Part shown: positions 24,495 to 34,354 of the stretch, piece by piece
Position numbering within the stretch: the first letter of the stretch is position 1
Layout of the letters: each line of letters opens with the position of its first letter
Assembly (NCBI RefSeq): GCF_004340465.1
Contig: NZ_SLVV01000010.1
Span: 99,897-163,896, forward strand
DNA: 64,000 nt
Origin: Mesobacillus foraminis
Lineage (GTDB): Bacteria > Bacillota > Bacilli > Bacillales > Cytobacillaceae
Direction: 5' to 3'
Translations under genes and position numbers: made by a program
The notes under the pieces: generated by a model
The model's database searches: none
Told to the model about the DNA's origin: nothing
The model's input: only the letters and a program-made list of their open reading frames with translations

Positions 24495-25085
24495 GAGTTA
24501 TGCATCAAAAGACAGGATTTATCGATCAAACTTCCGAATTTAATGAAAAACCTGTGTCCGGGCTGTGACAAGGGAAGAAGCAACTAAGTTAGTTATGTTC
24601 TATTTTGATGCGATTTCTGATTTATGCATCGTTCCCGGAGAGTTATGCATCGATTATTGGGAGTTATACATCAAAAAACAGGATTTATTGATCAAACTTT
24701 CGAATTTAATGAAAATCCTGTGTCGCCGTTGAGACAAGGGGAGGAACAACTAAGTTCGTCATGTTCTGCTTTGATGCGATTTCTGATTTATGCATCGTTC
24801 CCGGAGAGTTATGCATCGATTATTGGGAGTTATGCATCAAAAGACAGGATTTATCGATCAAACTTCCGAATTTAATGAAAAACCTGTGTCCGGGCTGTGA
24901 CAAGGGAAGAAGCAACTAAGTTAGTTATGTTCTATTTTGATGCGATTTCTGATTTATGCATCGTTCCCGGAGAGTTATGCATCGATTATTGGGAGTTATG
25001 CATCAAAAAAATGGATTTATGCATCGAACATTTGGATTTAATGAAAAACCTGTGTCGCAGTTTTGACAAGGGGAGGAACAACTTC
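24495..25085. repeat. 166-bp tandem repeat array, about 3.5 units
   Basis: The landmark 'gagttatgcatcaaaa' starts at 24495, 24661, 24827 and 24993, exactly 166 bases apart each time. Units 1 and 3 are nearly identical, unit 2 has diverged and unit 4 is partial. Each unit contains several TTATGCATC/TTATACATC words. Short open frames run through it (for example LCIVPGELCIDYWELCIK) but have no ribosome-binding sites and only reflect the repeat. Confidence 0.9.
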
Positions 25086-25522
25086 CTGTTCTGCTTTGCA
25101 ACGCTTTCCGATGTCCTGCAGGTACCGCTCGTGGGACCTTTTTATAGTTTTTAGTTTAGGTATCCAGGATTATCATGATCAAACATCTGGAGGCGACAGT
25201 GGGTTGTTGTTTTCTGATGGAAAACTCATTCTGCATTAAAAAGTTGCCGAAGGTGATACAGAGTAAAAAAAGAAGAATTGTATACCCTAAGATTGCCTTT
25301 GGAGTATTTTAGAGAATACATTATATGCAGCAGTACTTATTGAACAAGGAATGGAAGCGGGAATATTGCCTTTTTATTGAGCACTTGCTTATCAAAGTTT
25401 CCTTCCAAATTGAAAGATTTTTGAGGATTAGAGAACAAAAGGTTCAACCCTGCAAAATGGTGCACAGAATGTCGGACGGTTACTATCCATTCCTGCTAAC
25501 CTATTGATAAAGGAGGGACATA
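25086..25522. other. Spacer between repeat array and AraC/GyrI regulator
   Basis: Nothing supported as a gene. It is AT-rich with only short open frames lacking ribosome-binding sites. Confidence 0.5.
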
Positions 25523-26392
25523 TTGGTGCTTAAGAACATGAATGATGCAATGCAGTATATCGAGGAAAATCTTATGAACGAAATTGACTATAAAGTGGTG
25601 GCAAGATTAGCGCATTGTTCAGAGTATCATTTTAAAAGGATGTTTTCTTTCCTTGCAGGTATTACCTTATCTGAATACATCCGTCGAAGAAGACTTAGTC
25701 TGGCTGCATTTGAGCTCATTAATAGTAATATAAAAATCATCGATGTAGCTGTTAAATATGGATACCATTCACCGGACTCTTTTACCAGGGCTTTTCAGAA
25801 TTTACATGGTGTAACACCGACAGAAGCAAGAAATAATGGTCAGCATTTAAAAGCCTACCCACTTATGTCTTTCCAATTATCAATTAGAGGAGGATATGAA
25901 TTGAATTATCGAATTGAACAAAAAGAAGCATTTAACATTGTGGGAATTATGAAAAGAGTGCCCATTATTTTCGAAGGGGAAAACCCAGAAATTACAAAGA
26001 TGTGGAAATCCCTTACAATCGAGAAAATAGAACAATTAAAAAGCCTTTCTAACGTCGAACCTACAGGGATGATTCAGGCATCTGCAAAATTTTCAGAAGG
26101 ACGTATGGAGGAAAAGGGAAAGCTTGATCAGTATATTGGAGTGGCAACCACACAAGAATGCCCCGAAAACTTTTCAATACTTGAGGTGCCTGAATTGACC
26201 TGGGCCATATTCGAATCAACAGGGCCTTTCCCTAAAACGCTGCAGGAAACTTGGGGAAGAATTTATTCAGAATGGTTTCCAACTTCCAGTTTTGAACTCA
26301 CAGAAGGACCCGAAATCTTGTCGATTAAAAATAGAGATTTAACTTCACCATCAGTAAAAAGCGAGATTTGGATTCCAGTTATGAAAAAGTAG
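25523..26392 (+). CDS. AraC-family regulator with GyrI-like effector domain
   Basis: 289 residues from TTG 25523 (or GTG one codon on), behind AAGGAGGGACATA. The order is HTH first (about 8-106: [56 protein letters not shown]), then a GyrI-like small-molecule binding domain (about 120-288; [44 protein letters not shown]). This Rob/BmrR-like architecture senses hydrophobic drugs or metabolites. It stands alone with a strong terminator; the target is unknown. Confidence 0.9.
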   Translation: MVLKNMNDAMQYIEENLMNEIDYKVVARLAHCSEYHFKRMFSFLAGITLSEYIRRRRLSLAAFELINSNIKIIDVAVKYGYHSPDSFTRAFQNLHGVTPTEARNNGQHLKAYPLMSFQLSIRGGYELNYRIEQKEAFNIVGIMKRVPIIFEGENPEITKMWKSLTIEKIEQLKSLSNVEPTGMIQASAKFSEGRMEEKGKLDQYIGVATTQECPENFSILEVPELTWAIFESTGPFPKTLQETWGRIYSEWFPTSSFELTEGPEILSIKNRDLTSPSVKSEIWIPVMKK

Positions 26393-26416
26393 TTTATTTT
26401 TGAAAAAATATTTATT

Positions 26417-26446
26417 GAGCTGTTGCTGCAGCTCTTTTTTTTTTTT
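26417..26446 (+). terminator. Intrinsic terminator of the AraC/GyrI gene
   Basis: GAGCTG (26417-26422) and CAGCTC (26429-26434), followed by 12 T residues. Confidence 0.9.
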
Positions 26447-26768
26447 CTATTTTAACCGATAAGTTCATTGTAAGTAAATATAATTAAGCGAACGGGCTCG
26501 TGAGTTAACGATGGTCAGGTTCTAAAATGAACAGGTTATGGAGATTTTCCTGTAGAATAAAATTTTCCAAGCTATCTGTCTTTAGTAAAATACCCCAATT
26601 AAGGAAACCGTAATTAACCTTGAAAAGGGAGAAACCATTAGTTTAGAGAAAACATGCAAGATCACTAAAAAATTTTGATATCATTTCCATCTTGAAATAG
26701 AGTGATTTTTAGATCCACTGAGCTTACAATATTATTCATGAATATTAATAGACTGTTGAGGTAACTAG
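26447..26768. other. Spacer upstream of the glycosyltransferase
   Basis: No gene seen. It presumably holds the promoter of the glycosyltransferase, but no clear -35/-10 pair stands out. Confidence 0.45.
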
Positions 26769-28121
26769 ATGCAGCCAAATCCAGCACCAATAAGACCTGA
26801 TTTTAAATCAAAACTCTCTCGAAGGTACATAACGGTCAGCATGAAATTTTGGATCAGTCATGCGCTTGCCATAGGATGGATGATCTTTTCTATTTATCTA
26901 TCACTCCCATGGTTAGCAGACCTGTCATCCATCGTTTCTCTTCCTGTTGCGGTCTTCATCATCGGGGGGATCGCTTATGTACCAGGATATATGAACGCCT
27001 TTCTTGTCGTGAGCTTGTTATTTGATAGACAGCCAGCTTTTAAAAATGAATCTCCCTCTGATCCTGTAGCCTTGCTTATTGCAGCATATAACGAGGAGGG
27101 GGGAATCTTTAACACTTTGGAATATGTAGCGAATCAAGACTACAATGGAAAGTTACACATCTTTGTGATTAATAACAATTCAACAGACAACACTGTAAAA
27201 GAAGTTAAAAGGGCAAAAATAGGTTTAGATTTGAATATTACGATTTTACATGAGGCGAAGCCCGGTAAGTTCCACGCTTTGAATAAAGGGCTGCAGCGTG
27301 TGATGACTCCTTATGTGATCACTTTAGATGCAGATACATTGCTTCATCCATCTGCTGTCCGTTTACTGGTATCAAGGATAAAAACCAGCCCTTCAAATGT
27401 ATCTGCGGTAGCTGGTTCCATGCTGGTTCGCAACAGCCGTGAAAGCATCTGGACCAGAATCCAGGAGTGGGATTATTTTCTGGGTATTACATCGATCAAA
27501 AGATTGCAAGGTTTGTACCAGGGGACACTGGTTGCCCAAGGTGCCTTTAGTTTGTATAAAACAGACTGTGTGCGGGAGGTTCAAGGATGGCCGGACGCAA
27601 TTGGTGAAGACATCGTATTAACTTGGCGACTATTGCACAATGGGTGGAAAGTGTATTCCGAACCTTTAGCGGTCGCTTTTACCGATGCACCTGCTACCCT
27701 CAGTCATTTTGCTAAACAACGCTCAAGATGGGCAAGAGGAATGATTGAGGGGTTGAATGAAATTAAACCTTGGAATCAGCCTCAATTGTATACGAAATAC
27801 CTTACCGGGGTTAATTTTGTGATGCCATATTTGGACTTTGTTTATACTTTCTGCTGGATTCCAGGATTGATATTAGCCTTTTTTGGACACTTCTGGATTG
27901 TAGGGCCAATGACTCTGCTGGTTTTGCCTTTGACCATGATCAGCTATGGTTTGCTTTATATATATCAGAAACATTATGTATTTAAAAACCTTAATCTTAG
28001 AGTCAGGAAAAACAGATCGGGATTTATTTTATTTATCATTTGTTATCAGATGATTATGTCTCCGGTTTCGGTTTGGGGCTATCTGCAGGAGTTATTTAAA
28101 GTGAAACGTGTTTGGAAGTAA
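26769..28121 (+). CDS. Membrane glycosyltransferase, family 2
   Basis: 450 residues. Two N-terminal membrane helices (about 25-85), then a GT-A catalytic domain: VALLIAAYNEEGGIFNTLE, NNNSTDNT, the metal-binding DAD of YVITLDADTLLH, the GED of DAIGEDIVLTWRL and the QxxRW-type motif KQRSRWARG. Three or four C-terminal helices follow (about 345-440). This is the layout of processive or poly-N-acetylglucosamine/hyaluronan-like synthases and of BcsA-type GT2 enzymes, so it probably makes an exported polysaccharide or glycolipid. No partner genes lie nearby. Confidence 0.88.
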   Translation: MQPNPAPIRPDFKSKLSRRYITVSMKFWISHALAIGWMIFSIYLSLPWLADLSSIVSLPVAVFIIGGIAYVPGYMNAFLVVSLLFDRQPAFKNESPSDPVALLIAAYNEEGGIFNTLEYVANQDYNGKLHIFVINNNSTDNTVKEVKRAKIGLDLNITILHEAKPGKFHALNKGLQRVMTPYVITLDADTLLHPSAVRLLVSRIKTSPSNVSAVAGSMLVRNSRESIWTRIQEWDYFLGITSIKRLQGLYQGTLVAQGAFSLYKTDCVREVQGWPDAIGEDIVLTWRLLHNGWKVYSEPLAVAFTDAPATLSHFAKQRSRWARGMIEGLNEIKPWNQPQLYTKYLTGVNFVMPYLDFVYTFCWIPGLILAFFGHFWIVGPMTLLVLPLTMISYGLLYIYQKHYVFKNLNLRVRKNRSGFILFIICYQMIMSPVSVWGYLQELFKVKRVWK

Positions 28122-28193
28122 GATAACAGTTGTTAAAAACTTAGGGAAGTTCTTTTATTAAATTCAGTAAAAAAACATAAATACAATAATAAG

Positions 28194-28230
28194 AAACTGA
28201 CATTCTCAAAGAGCGGAATGTCAGTTTTTA
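28194..28230 (+). terminator. Intrinsic terminator of the glycosyltransferase gene
   Basis: AAACTGACATTC (28194-28205) pairs with GAATGTCAGTTT (28216-28227), then TTTAG. Confidence 0.85.
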
Positions 28231-28276
28231 GTTTCATGACTATGGACAGGTTGACAAGCGCTCACAATAAAATCAA

Positions 28277-29101
28277 CTAATTCGGGCGCGGCTTCTCTTT
28301 AGACCGCACGCTTTGGCTGAATTCGCTCGGAGTCAGCCCTGTATATTTGCGAAACTGCCGGGTAAAGTGGTTGTAATTATGAAAGCCGACGTCATGGGCA
28401 GCTTCATTTGCATTCCGATTCGTATGGGCAAGGAGCAAGGCAGCCTGCTTAATGCGCATTCGGTTAAATGCTTCTACAATCGATTCTCCGGTGTTTTCTT
28501 TAAATAGATGCGCTAGTCTCGATGGAGAAAGTCCAACACTGCGGGCCAGGTCCTCGACTCGAATCGTCTCCTGCATCCGTTGAGCGAGTAAATAAAGTGT
28601 TTCTTCAACCCTTGGATCAAACTCGCTGGTTTCTTGTTTTGCGAGCAGCATCAGAACCTCCCTCAGCGCGCACAAACACAATTCGTGCCAATAGGCTCCT
28701 TGCTCCCGGGAGTCAGAAAGGATTCGGCGAAAAGCATGGTAGACTCGATCCCTCAACGCTTGCTGCTCGATGTGCCGGATGGTCAGCGCCTCGTGCGGCA
28801 GCAGACTTGCGTCCATGAATCCGCCAGTAAAATGCGCCCAAACGAAGTGCCAGTTTTTTCCTTCAGGTGTACCGTAACGGTGGGGAGTTCCGGGCTTTAA
28901 CAATGTTACATCACCTGTCTTTACGCGCCTCTCGCACCCGTCTGCCTCGAAGTAGCCTTCACCGCCTAGCGTGTACGTGATAAGCCAATCACTCATGCCT
29001 TCCGGACGTACAGTAGAATAGGTGTCGCGCTCATGAAAATGTCCGGCAATCACCATGCTGTAGGCCAATCCGTCATAATTAGAGGGGGTGTCCAGCTCCA
29101 T
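28277..29101 (-). CDS. AraC-family regulator with cupin sensor domain
   Basis: 274 residues from the ATG at 29101 (AGGAAGGG nine bases upstream; ATGs at 29110 and 29128 are alternatives). The N-terminal AraC_binding cupin covers about 5-150 (YTLGGEGYFEADGCERRVKTGDV split before TLLKPGTPHRYG) and two HTH units lie at about 165-265 (VEDLARSVGLSPSRLAHLFKE; AHDVGFHNYNHFTRQFRKYTG). It is divergent from the PhyH/TIM-barrel pair and probably activates it in response to a sugar or related ligand. Confidence 0.88.
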   Translation of the reverse strand: MELDTPSNYDGLAYSMVIAGHFHERDTYSTVRPEGMSDWLITYTLGGEGYFEADGCERRVKTGDVTLLKPGTPHRYGTPEGKNWHFVWAHFTGGFMDASLLPHEALTIRHIEQQALRDRVYHAFRRILSDSREQGAYWHELCLCALREVLMLLAKQETSEFDPRVEETLYLLAQRMQETIRVEDLARSVGLSPSRLAHLFKENTGESIVEAFNRMRIKQAALLLAHTNRNANEAAHDVGFHNYNHFTRQFRKYTGLTPSEFSQSVRSKEKPRPN

Positions 29102-29231
29102 TGCACTCATCCCTTCCTGAAAAGTCATTTATTAAGAATAGTTTAGCTTAACTGAGGGCGGCATAAAAGTATGTTTGTTTAGAAATAGCAGAATCGTATG
29201 AATTGTTAGCAAGATTCATCCTTCTTCCAAG

Positions 29232-29251
29232 GGTTGTTGCAACCGTATAAT
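29232..29251 (+). promoter_or_regulatory. Probable AraC-activated promoter of the PhyH operon
   Basis: TATAAT at 29246-29251 without a good -35, preceded by the near-palindrome GGTTGTTGCAACC (29232-29244). An activator site abutting the -10 region would fit the divergent AraC regulator. Confidence 0.4.
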
Positions 29252-29300
29252 GAAGGTGTGCTAAATAACACTAACAGCAGCAAAAGGGGAGGGTAAAAAC

Positions 29301-30110
29301 ATGGTATATAACCACCGGGTGTTAACGATTGAGCAAAAGCGACAGTTTGAAACGGAAGGCTATTTAGTCGTCAAAGGATTGTTTACGGAGGAGCAGCTGT
29401 CGGAGATTGACAAGACATTCGAGGATATCAGCCTTCAGGTGATCCCGGGACATTTTGAGCCGGATTTGCGGCAGGAAACAAACGACCCGCTAAAGCGTTA
29501 TCCGAGGGTCATGCATCCGCACCGGTTTAATGGAACAGCTAAACGGTATATGCTGCATCAGCCGGTAATGGATGTGCTTGCCGATCTTTATGAGGAAGAG
29601 CCGCTGGCTGCCCAAAGCATGTTCTATTACAAGCCTCCGGGTGCACGTGGGCAGGCGCTTCATCAGGATAATTTTTACTTAAAGGTCGAGCCGGGCAACT
29701 GCATTGCCGCCTGGACGGCGGTCGACGCGGCTGATGAAGAGAATGGAGGGCTCTTAGTAGTGCCGAAGACGAGTGCATATGACATCGTATGTCCTGATTT
29801 ATCCGATTCTAAAGAATCGTTCACAACACATTACGTGAAGCCGCCGAAGGACCAGAAGGCGATTCCGGCAGTGATGGAGAGGGGCGATGTGCTCTTCTTC
29901 AATGGGAATCTCATTCACGGCTCGTACCGCAATAAGACGAAAGATCGTTTCCGGCGCTCGTTTATTTGCCATTACGCCAACAGTTCTGCTACGCACATCG
30001 CTACACATTATCGTCCTCTGTTCCGAGCCGACGGCACCCCTGTGGAACTGGAGAGCAATCCGGATGGAGGTCCGTGCGGCGTTGAGTACGATACACCATA
30101 TCACCACTAA
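29301..30110 (+). CDS. Phytanoyl-CoA dioxygenase (PhyH) family Fe(II)/2-oxoglutarate oxygenase
   Basis: 269 residues. The iron facial triad is His121-Gln-Asp123 (in ALHQDNFYL) and His206 (in NLIHGSYRN); an Arg in the following RFRRSFICHY would bind 2-oxoglutarate. The family oxidises C-H bonds of small organic substrates. It is the first gene of a two-gene unit whose second gene is a sugar-isomerase-like TIM barrel, with a divergent AraC regulator. This grouping often serves catabolism of carbohydrate-derived compounds, but the substrate is not deducible. GC content is higher than in flanking genes, which may mean separate acquisition. Confidence 0.88.
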   Translation: MVYNHRVLTIEQKRQFETEGYLVVKGLFTEEQLSEIDKTFEDISLQVIPGHFEPDLRQETNDPLKRYPRVMHPHRFNGTAKRYMLHQPVMDVLADLYEEEPLAAQSMFYYKPPGARGQALHQDNFYLKVEPGNCIAAWTAVDAADEENGGLLVVPKTSAYDIVCPDLSDSKESFTTHYVKPPKDQKAIPAVMERGDVLFFNGNLIHGSYRNKTKDRFRRSFICHYANSSATHIATHYRPLFRADGTPVELESNPDGGPCGVEYDTPYHH

Positions 30111-30135
30111 ACGTGAGCCGCGGCTTGAGGTGCTC

Positions 30136-30996
30136 ATGTCCTGGTGGGGAATGAACGGACTGGGATATCAAGACGGCGCTGGCGAGGAATGGAGCATGGA
30201 GGAGAAGGTGAGGCGCATCGCCGAGGCGGGCTACAACGGTATTAACGGGATGCTGCCGGAGGGCAGGGAGGCTGAACGATGGCATGAGTTGCTGGATCAA
30301 TACAATCTTTCATACAGCGTAAACGCGTACCCGAAAACGGCGGAGGAGCTGGATGTTTTTCTTTGCAAGGCAAAATCGTTTGGAAGGGTTGATTTTGTTA
30401 ACGTACAGGTCATGAGGCCGTTTTTGGCCGGTGAGCAAGCGGTACAGCTGCTTGCGGACATGGCGGAGCTTTCGCAGTCTGCAGGCATTCCGGCATATAT
30501 TGAAACGCACCGGGGCACAATCACGCAGGATCTGCTGCGCACGGTAGAGTATGCTCAGCGCCTGCCAGGGCTGGAGCTTACGATTGACTTCTCCCATTAT
30601 GTGGTTGCCGGGGAAATGCGTACGGTGTCGGAAGAGGCAGAAGAGCTGCTCCAGACACTGCTCCCCCGGACGAAGAGCATACATGCACGAATTTCGAATG
30701 GGGAGCAGGTGCAGATTGATATCCCCATGTCTGGGAGTATGGGTGAAGAGGGTGCCGCCGACACATATGAACACCCGATGTTGAAGCACTTTCAACGCTG
30801 GTGGCTCGGAGGGATGCGCAGCTGGCGTCAAGCGGCAAAGGAAGGCGAGGTGCTGCCGTTTGTCTGCGAACTGGGACCGCCGCCTTATGCGATTACGGTT
30901 CGCGGCCGTGACGACCTGCCGTGCGAGGTGAGCGACCGCTGGACACAAGCACTGCTGTTTGCCAGGATCGCCCGGTCTCTATGGGAGCAGATTTAA
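30136..30996 (+). CDS. Sugar phosphate isomerase/epimerase-like TIM-barrel protein
   Basis: 286 residues from ATG 30136 (GAGGTG five bases upstream, 26 bases after the PhyH stop). It is a xylose-isomerase-like (AP endonuclease 2) TIM barrel: EEKVRRIAEAGYNGI at strand/helix 1, GIPAYIETHRGTITQ, LELTIDFSHYVVAG and IHARISNGEQVQID. The Glu in IETHRG, Asp in TIDFSHY and His in IHARI are the expected metal ligands. It is coupled to the dioxygenase gene. The reaction is probably isomerisation or epimerisation of a keto-sugar or polyol-like product; the exact substrate is unknown. Confidence 0.85.
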   Translation: MSWWGMNGLGYQDGAGEEWSMEEKVRRIAEAGYNGINGMLPEGREAERWHELLDQYNLSYSVNAYPKTAEELDVFLCKAKSFGRVDFVNVQVMRPFLAGEQAVQLLADMAELSQSAGIPAYIETHRGTITQDLLRTVEYAQRLPGLELTIDFSHYVVAGEMRTVSEEAEELLQTLLPRTKSIHARISNGEQVQIDIPMSGSMGEEGAADTYEHPMLKHFQRWWLGGMRSWRQAAKEGEVLPFVCELGPPPYAITVRGRDDLPCEVSDRWTQALLFARIARSLWEQI

Positions 30997-31378
30997 AAAG
31001 AGCAGAGGGAATTGTTTATAAAACCCTGTTTGCCAATTGAAAAAGCCTTTGTAAGTCAAGGGTTTTTTCGGCTTGGCGGCCTAATTTTGACTGTGCAAAT
31101 TTGTGGCACAAGCTTTCCTATGGTGCAAAATGATGAGGAAGTAAGAAAAAGACAGACTTATGGTTTGCCTGGCTGTAACACACTGGAACAGAGTGTAATC
31201 ATTGATTATGTGCTGTGTGGCTGCCAGCTATTCTAGTCCTGAAGGGCGATCTTTAAGTTCATTGTCTTTATATTGGCCCTTAGATGAGGGGGCTAAATCA
31301 ATTATTGCAATCGAGCTATTGGATCAAGTTTTACCTTGATCTAAATCAACAAGGTTCAATCAATAATGAATCCCTAAT
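30997..31378. other. Spacer between the TIM-barrel gene and GH35
   Basis: No convincing gene. A possible weak terminator lies at 31020-31068 (AAAACCCT with AGGGTTTT, 31-base loop, then TT). AT-rich sequence 31260-31378 would hold the GH35 promoter, but no clear consensus is visible and the conserved promoter block of the arabinan genes is absent. Confidence 0.45.
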
Positions 31379-31395
31379 GAAGGAGGTAATTTCTT

Positions 31396-33726
31396 ATCAG
31401 AGCATATAGTATTGACGTCAAGAATACGGAAAAAGAGATATACCCACTTGAAACAAAGCTTGGGGGAGTAAATGCAGCCGGAGAAAGTTATAGCTTTACA
31501 AATTATTATATGGAAAAGAATGGGGAGCCATTTTTTGGTATAAGCGGTGAGTTTCATTTCAGCAGATATAGCTGTGATAAATGGGAAGATGAAATCATCA
31601 AAATGAAAATGGGAGGGATCAATATGATCCCAACCTATATTTTTTGGAACCATCATGAAGAGGAACAAGGGTTATTTGTCTGGGATGGAAATAAAGACCT
31701 CAGGAAATTTGTTAGTCTATGCGGAAAGCATGGATTAGGCGTCATTTTAAGAATCGGTCCATTTGCACATGGAGAGGCAAGAAATGGCGGAATTCCTGAT
31801 TGGCTTTTCGGCAGACCCTTTGATCTTCGTTCAAATGATCAAGAATATTTGAGCTATGTAAAAAGGTTTTATCAAGAAATTGGAAAGCAGATTCAAGGAT
31901 TCCTCTTTCAAGACGGTGGTCCTATCATCGGAACCCAGATCGAGAATGAGTACGAACATGCAGGTGCACCTTGGGAAATGACAAATGGAACAGGTAATGA
32001 ATGGGTACCCGCAGGCAGAGATGGGGATGAACATATTATTAAATTAAAGGAGTTAGCCTGCCAGTCTGGAATCCAAACTCCAATCTATACGAGTACTGGC
32101 TGGGGAGGCGCTGCAGCCCCTGTTGAGGAAGTACTCCCATTATGGGGTGGCTACGCTTTTTGGCCATGGATATTCTATGGTGACGTAAAGGAGCATCCGG
32201 CGACACCCGAATATATTTTTAGAGATTATCATAACGATCACCAGAAAAACGAGGGATTTGATCCTGCTTATGGCCCTGAGAGTGTGCCATTTGCTTGCTG
32301 TGAAATGGGGGGAGGGATGACGGTTTTCTATAAATACAGGTTCAAGCTGCCATATGAAAGTGTTGATGCAATGGCAGAAATGAAGGTGGCTGGCGGATGT
32401 AACTTTGTAGGCTACTATGTTTTCCATGGTGGTTCAAATCCGAAGGGGAAAAAGTCACCTTTTTTGAACGAAAACGCCACACCAAAAATTTCGTACGACT
32501 ATCAAGCTCCAATAGGTGAGTTTGGACAAATCAGAGAGTCATATAAAAGACTGAAGCGTCAGCATTACTTTTATAAAACAGTGGAGGAAAGCTTTTGTAA
32601 AACCAAAACGGTCCTTCCGTATAATGTCATAGAGATTGACCCATATGATATTGAAACATTAAGGTTTGCCGTAAGAGCACATAGAGATTCCGGTTATGTT
32701 TTCATTAATAATTATCAGGATCATGTTGAAACAAAGGATCAAAAAGACTTTGCTATTACCGTTAATCTTGAGAATGAAGAGATTCGTTTTCCGAAATCCG
32801 GCGGTATGTCGTTATCGAAGGATGAGTGCTGTATCCTTCCCTTTAACATGGATTTGAAAGGATTAAATCTTAAATATTCCACTGCACAATTCCTAACGAG
32901 CATGGAGCATGAGGGGGAAACTTACTTTTTCTTCTTCACTCCGAAAGGAATGAATGTTGAATATTATTTTGATCGTAATGATATTCAAGAGGTACAAGTA
33001 GAGAATGGGAACATCATTTCTGAAGATTATACATTGATAGAAGTAGGCAATGAGGATATGAGTGTCATCGACATCAAGCTGAAATCGGGCAGGACACTTC
33101 ATATTTGTACGTTGACAAATGAACAAAGCTTGAACTTTTGGAAGTTTTCATACCGCGGGAGAGAACAGGTTTTCATTACGAATGCTGCCTTGCTGATAGA
33201 CGAAGAAAAAATAAGACTCGAAAGCGAAGGTCTTGAGGATATTGAAATCAAATCATTCCCTGGCCTTATGGATTCGATTTCTATAGCCGGAGAGGAGATT
33301 AGGGGTCGCAACCATGGATTGTTCATGGAATATAAGAAAACAATTTCAAATTGCCATACAGGCATAGAGGTCAAAATGGTCAACCAAAATAAAGCGGTGA
33401 TTCATTTTCAGCCCGAAGCTTTTGATGATGTAAAAGAACTTCTTCTGCAAATTGATTATGCCGGCGATATTGGATATGCGTTTATTGATGGCGAGTTAAT
33501 ACATGATAATTTTTGTAATAATGATCTATGGGAAATCGGCCTGCAACAGCATAAACAAGACCTGCTAGCAAAAGGAATGTATATTTATATCTCCCCATTA
33601 AAAGAGGGCAGCTTTGTCAAGAGTGATTCACCAATGGCAGCAAGAGCTGAGGTGATCAATAAACAAATTGCTGAAATCAAATCCATCAATGCTACTGCTA
33701 TTCGTGAGTTTGAAATAGAGGTGTAA
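31396..33726 (+). CDS. Glycoside hydrolase family 35 beta-galactosidase, apparent ATC start
   Basis: 776 codons if it starts at ATC 31396, nine bases after a perfect AAGGAGG; the first in-frame ATG is only at 31510 and would cut 38 residues from the start of the barrel region. GH35 TIM barrel: ISGEFHFSRY, NMIPTYIFWNHHE, ILRIGPFAHGEARNGG, acid/base Glu185 in TQIENEY, nucleophile Glu303 in FACCEMGGG. The C-terminal ~400 residues are beta-sandwich domains. No signal peptide, so it is cytosolic. It would release terminal beta-galactose from imported oligosaccharides, fitting arabinogalactan breakdown next to the arabinanase locus. Confidence 0.88.
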   Translation: MRAYSIDVKNTEKEIYPLETKLGGVNAAGESYSFTNYYMEKNGEPFFGISGEFHFSRYSCDKWEDEIIKMKMGGINMIPTYIFWNHHEEEQGLFVWDGNKDLRKFVSLCGKHGLGVILRIGPFAHGEARNGGIPDWLFGRPFDLRSNDQEYLSYVKRFYQEIGKQIQGFLFQDGGPIIGTQIENEYEHAGAPWEMTNGTGNEWVPAGRDGDEHIIKLKELACQSGIQTPIYTSTGWGGAAAPVEEVLPLWGGYAFWPWIFYGDVKEHPATPEYIFRDYHNDHQKNEGFDPAYGPESVPFACCEMGGGMTVFYKYRFKLPYESVDAMAEMKVAGGCNFVGYYVFHGGSNPKGKKSPFLNENATPKISYDYQAPIGEFGQIRESYKRLKRQHYFYKTVEESFCKTKTVLPYNVIEIDPYDIETLRFAVRAHRDSGYVFINNYQDHVETKDQKDFAITVNLENEEIRFPKSGGMSLSKDECCILPFNMDLKGLNLKYSTAQFLTSMEHEGETYFFFFTPKGMNVEYYFDRNDIQEVQVENGNIISEDYTLIEVGNEDMSVIDIKLKSGRTLHICTLTNEQSLNFWKFSYRGREQVFITNAALLIDEEKIRLESEGLEDIEIKSFPGLMDSISIAGEEIRGRNHGLFMEYKKTISNCHTGIEVKMVNQNKAVIHFQPEAFDDVKELLLQIDYAGDIGYAFIDGELIHDNFCNNDLWEIGLQQHKQDLLAKGMYIYISPLKEGSFVKSDSPMAARAEVINKQIAEIKSINATAIREFEIEV

Positions 33727-34354
33727 GGGTTTACTGAGTTCTAGAATGGTGTAATATTAATGTTATTTTTAAAAAATCTAGAGCTGAAATTTACATAAAA
33801 AATGATTTTATTTTAAAAAGAGTAAGTTCCAGCCACGGGAATTTTACTAGCAATCTAATCATTGGTATTTATACTTGAGACCCATCATGCTATGAAGTTT
33901 CCCCAGCAGCATGTAGCATACATTAGTAATCAGCATTAATTGCTATTAAAAAAATCTGAACTATTTTAAGGAAAAGCAAATAATCCATTTGTTTGCTTAT
34001 GTAGGAAGAGGACATTTGGCGGGATCCAAGGCTTTATCGGCTTTGGATCCTTTTTTTATTATGGGGAGGTGTCCCGGAAACGCTGGAACCAAACAAAGTT
34101 GACTCACTTACAAAATTCCGGGGTAGGTTTTATAGGCTGAGAAGAAAATTGTCAATATATCATTAAAAGGAGAATTTCAAAATTAACCCACCGAAGATAG
34201 GTTAAAAATCATAATTTGAAAACTAATCATTTTGCTCCTAAGGAGGCTGGAAATCCTGGTATTTCCCCTAATACATTAAAAATTAACATGCTAGGGCTGG
34301 CAATAATAGATAACTTGCGTGTGAAAGGGGGACAAAATATTTTAGATTAAAAAG
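33727..34354. other. Intergenic region between GH35 and the two-component operon
   Basis: No gene. It contains one strong terminator (34022-34057); otherwise AT-rich sequence. No clear terminator for the convergent response-regulator operon. Confidence 0.5.
34022..34057 (+). terminator. Intrinsic terminator downstream of GH35
   Basis: GGATCCAAGGC (34022-34032) pairs with GCTTTGGATCC (34040-34050), followed by TTTTTTT. Confidence 0.85.

Noticed and set aside
24495-25085. CRISPR array
   Set aside because: The entire 166-base unit repeats, with no short direct repeats separated by unique spacers and no cas genes in the window.
24624-25154. Open frames of 83-85 codons inside the tandem repeats
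   Set aside because: They arise from the 166-bp repeat, lack ribosome-binding sites, and the predicted peptides only echo the repeat words.
29887-30135. Long N-terminal extension of the TIM-barrel protein
   Set aside because: It overlaps the PhyH gene in another frame. ATG 30136 has its own GAGGTG site and starts at conserved barrel sequence.
31012-31236. 74-codon frame between the TIM-barrel and GH35 genes
   Set aside because: No ribosome-binding site and no protein-like features; it overlaps a possible terminator hairpin.
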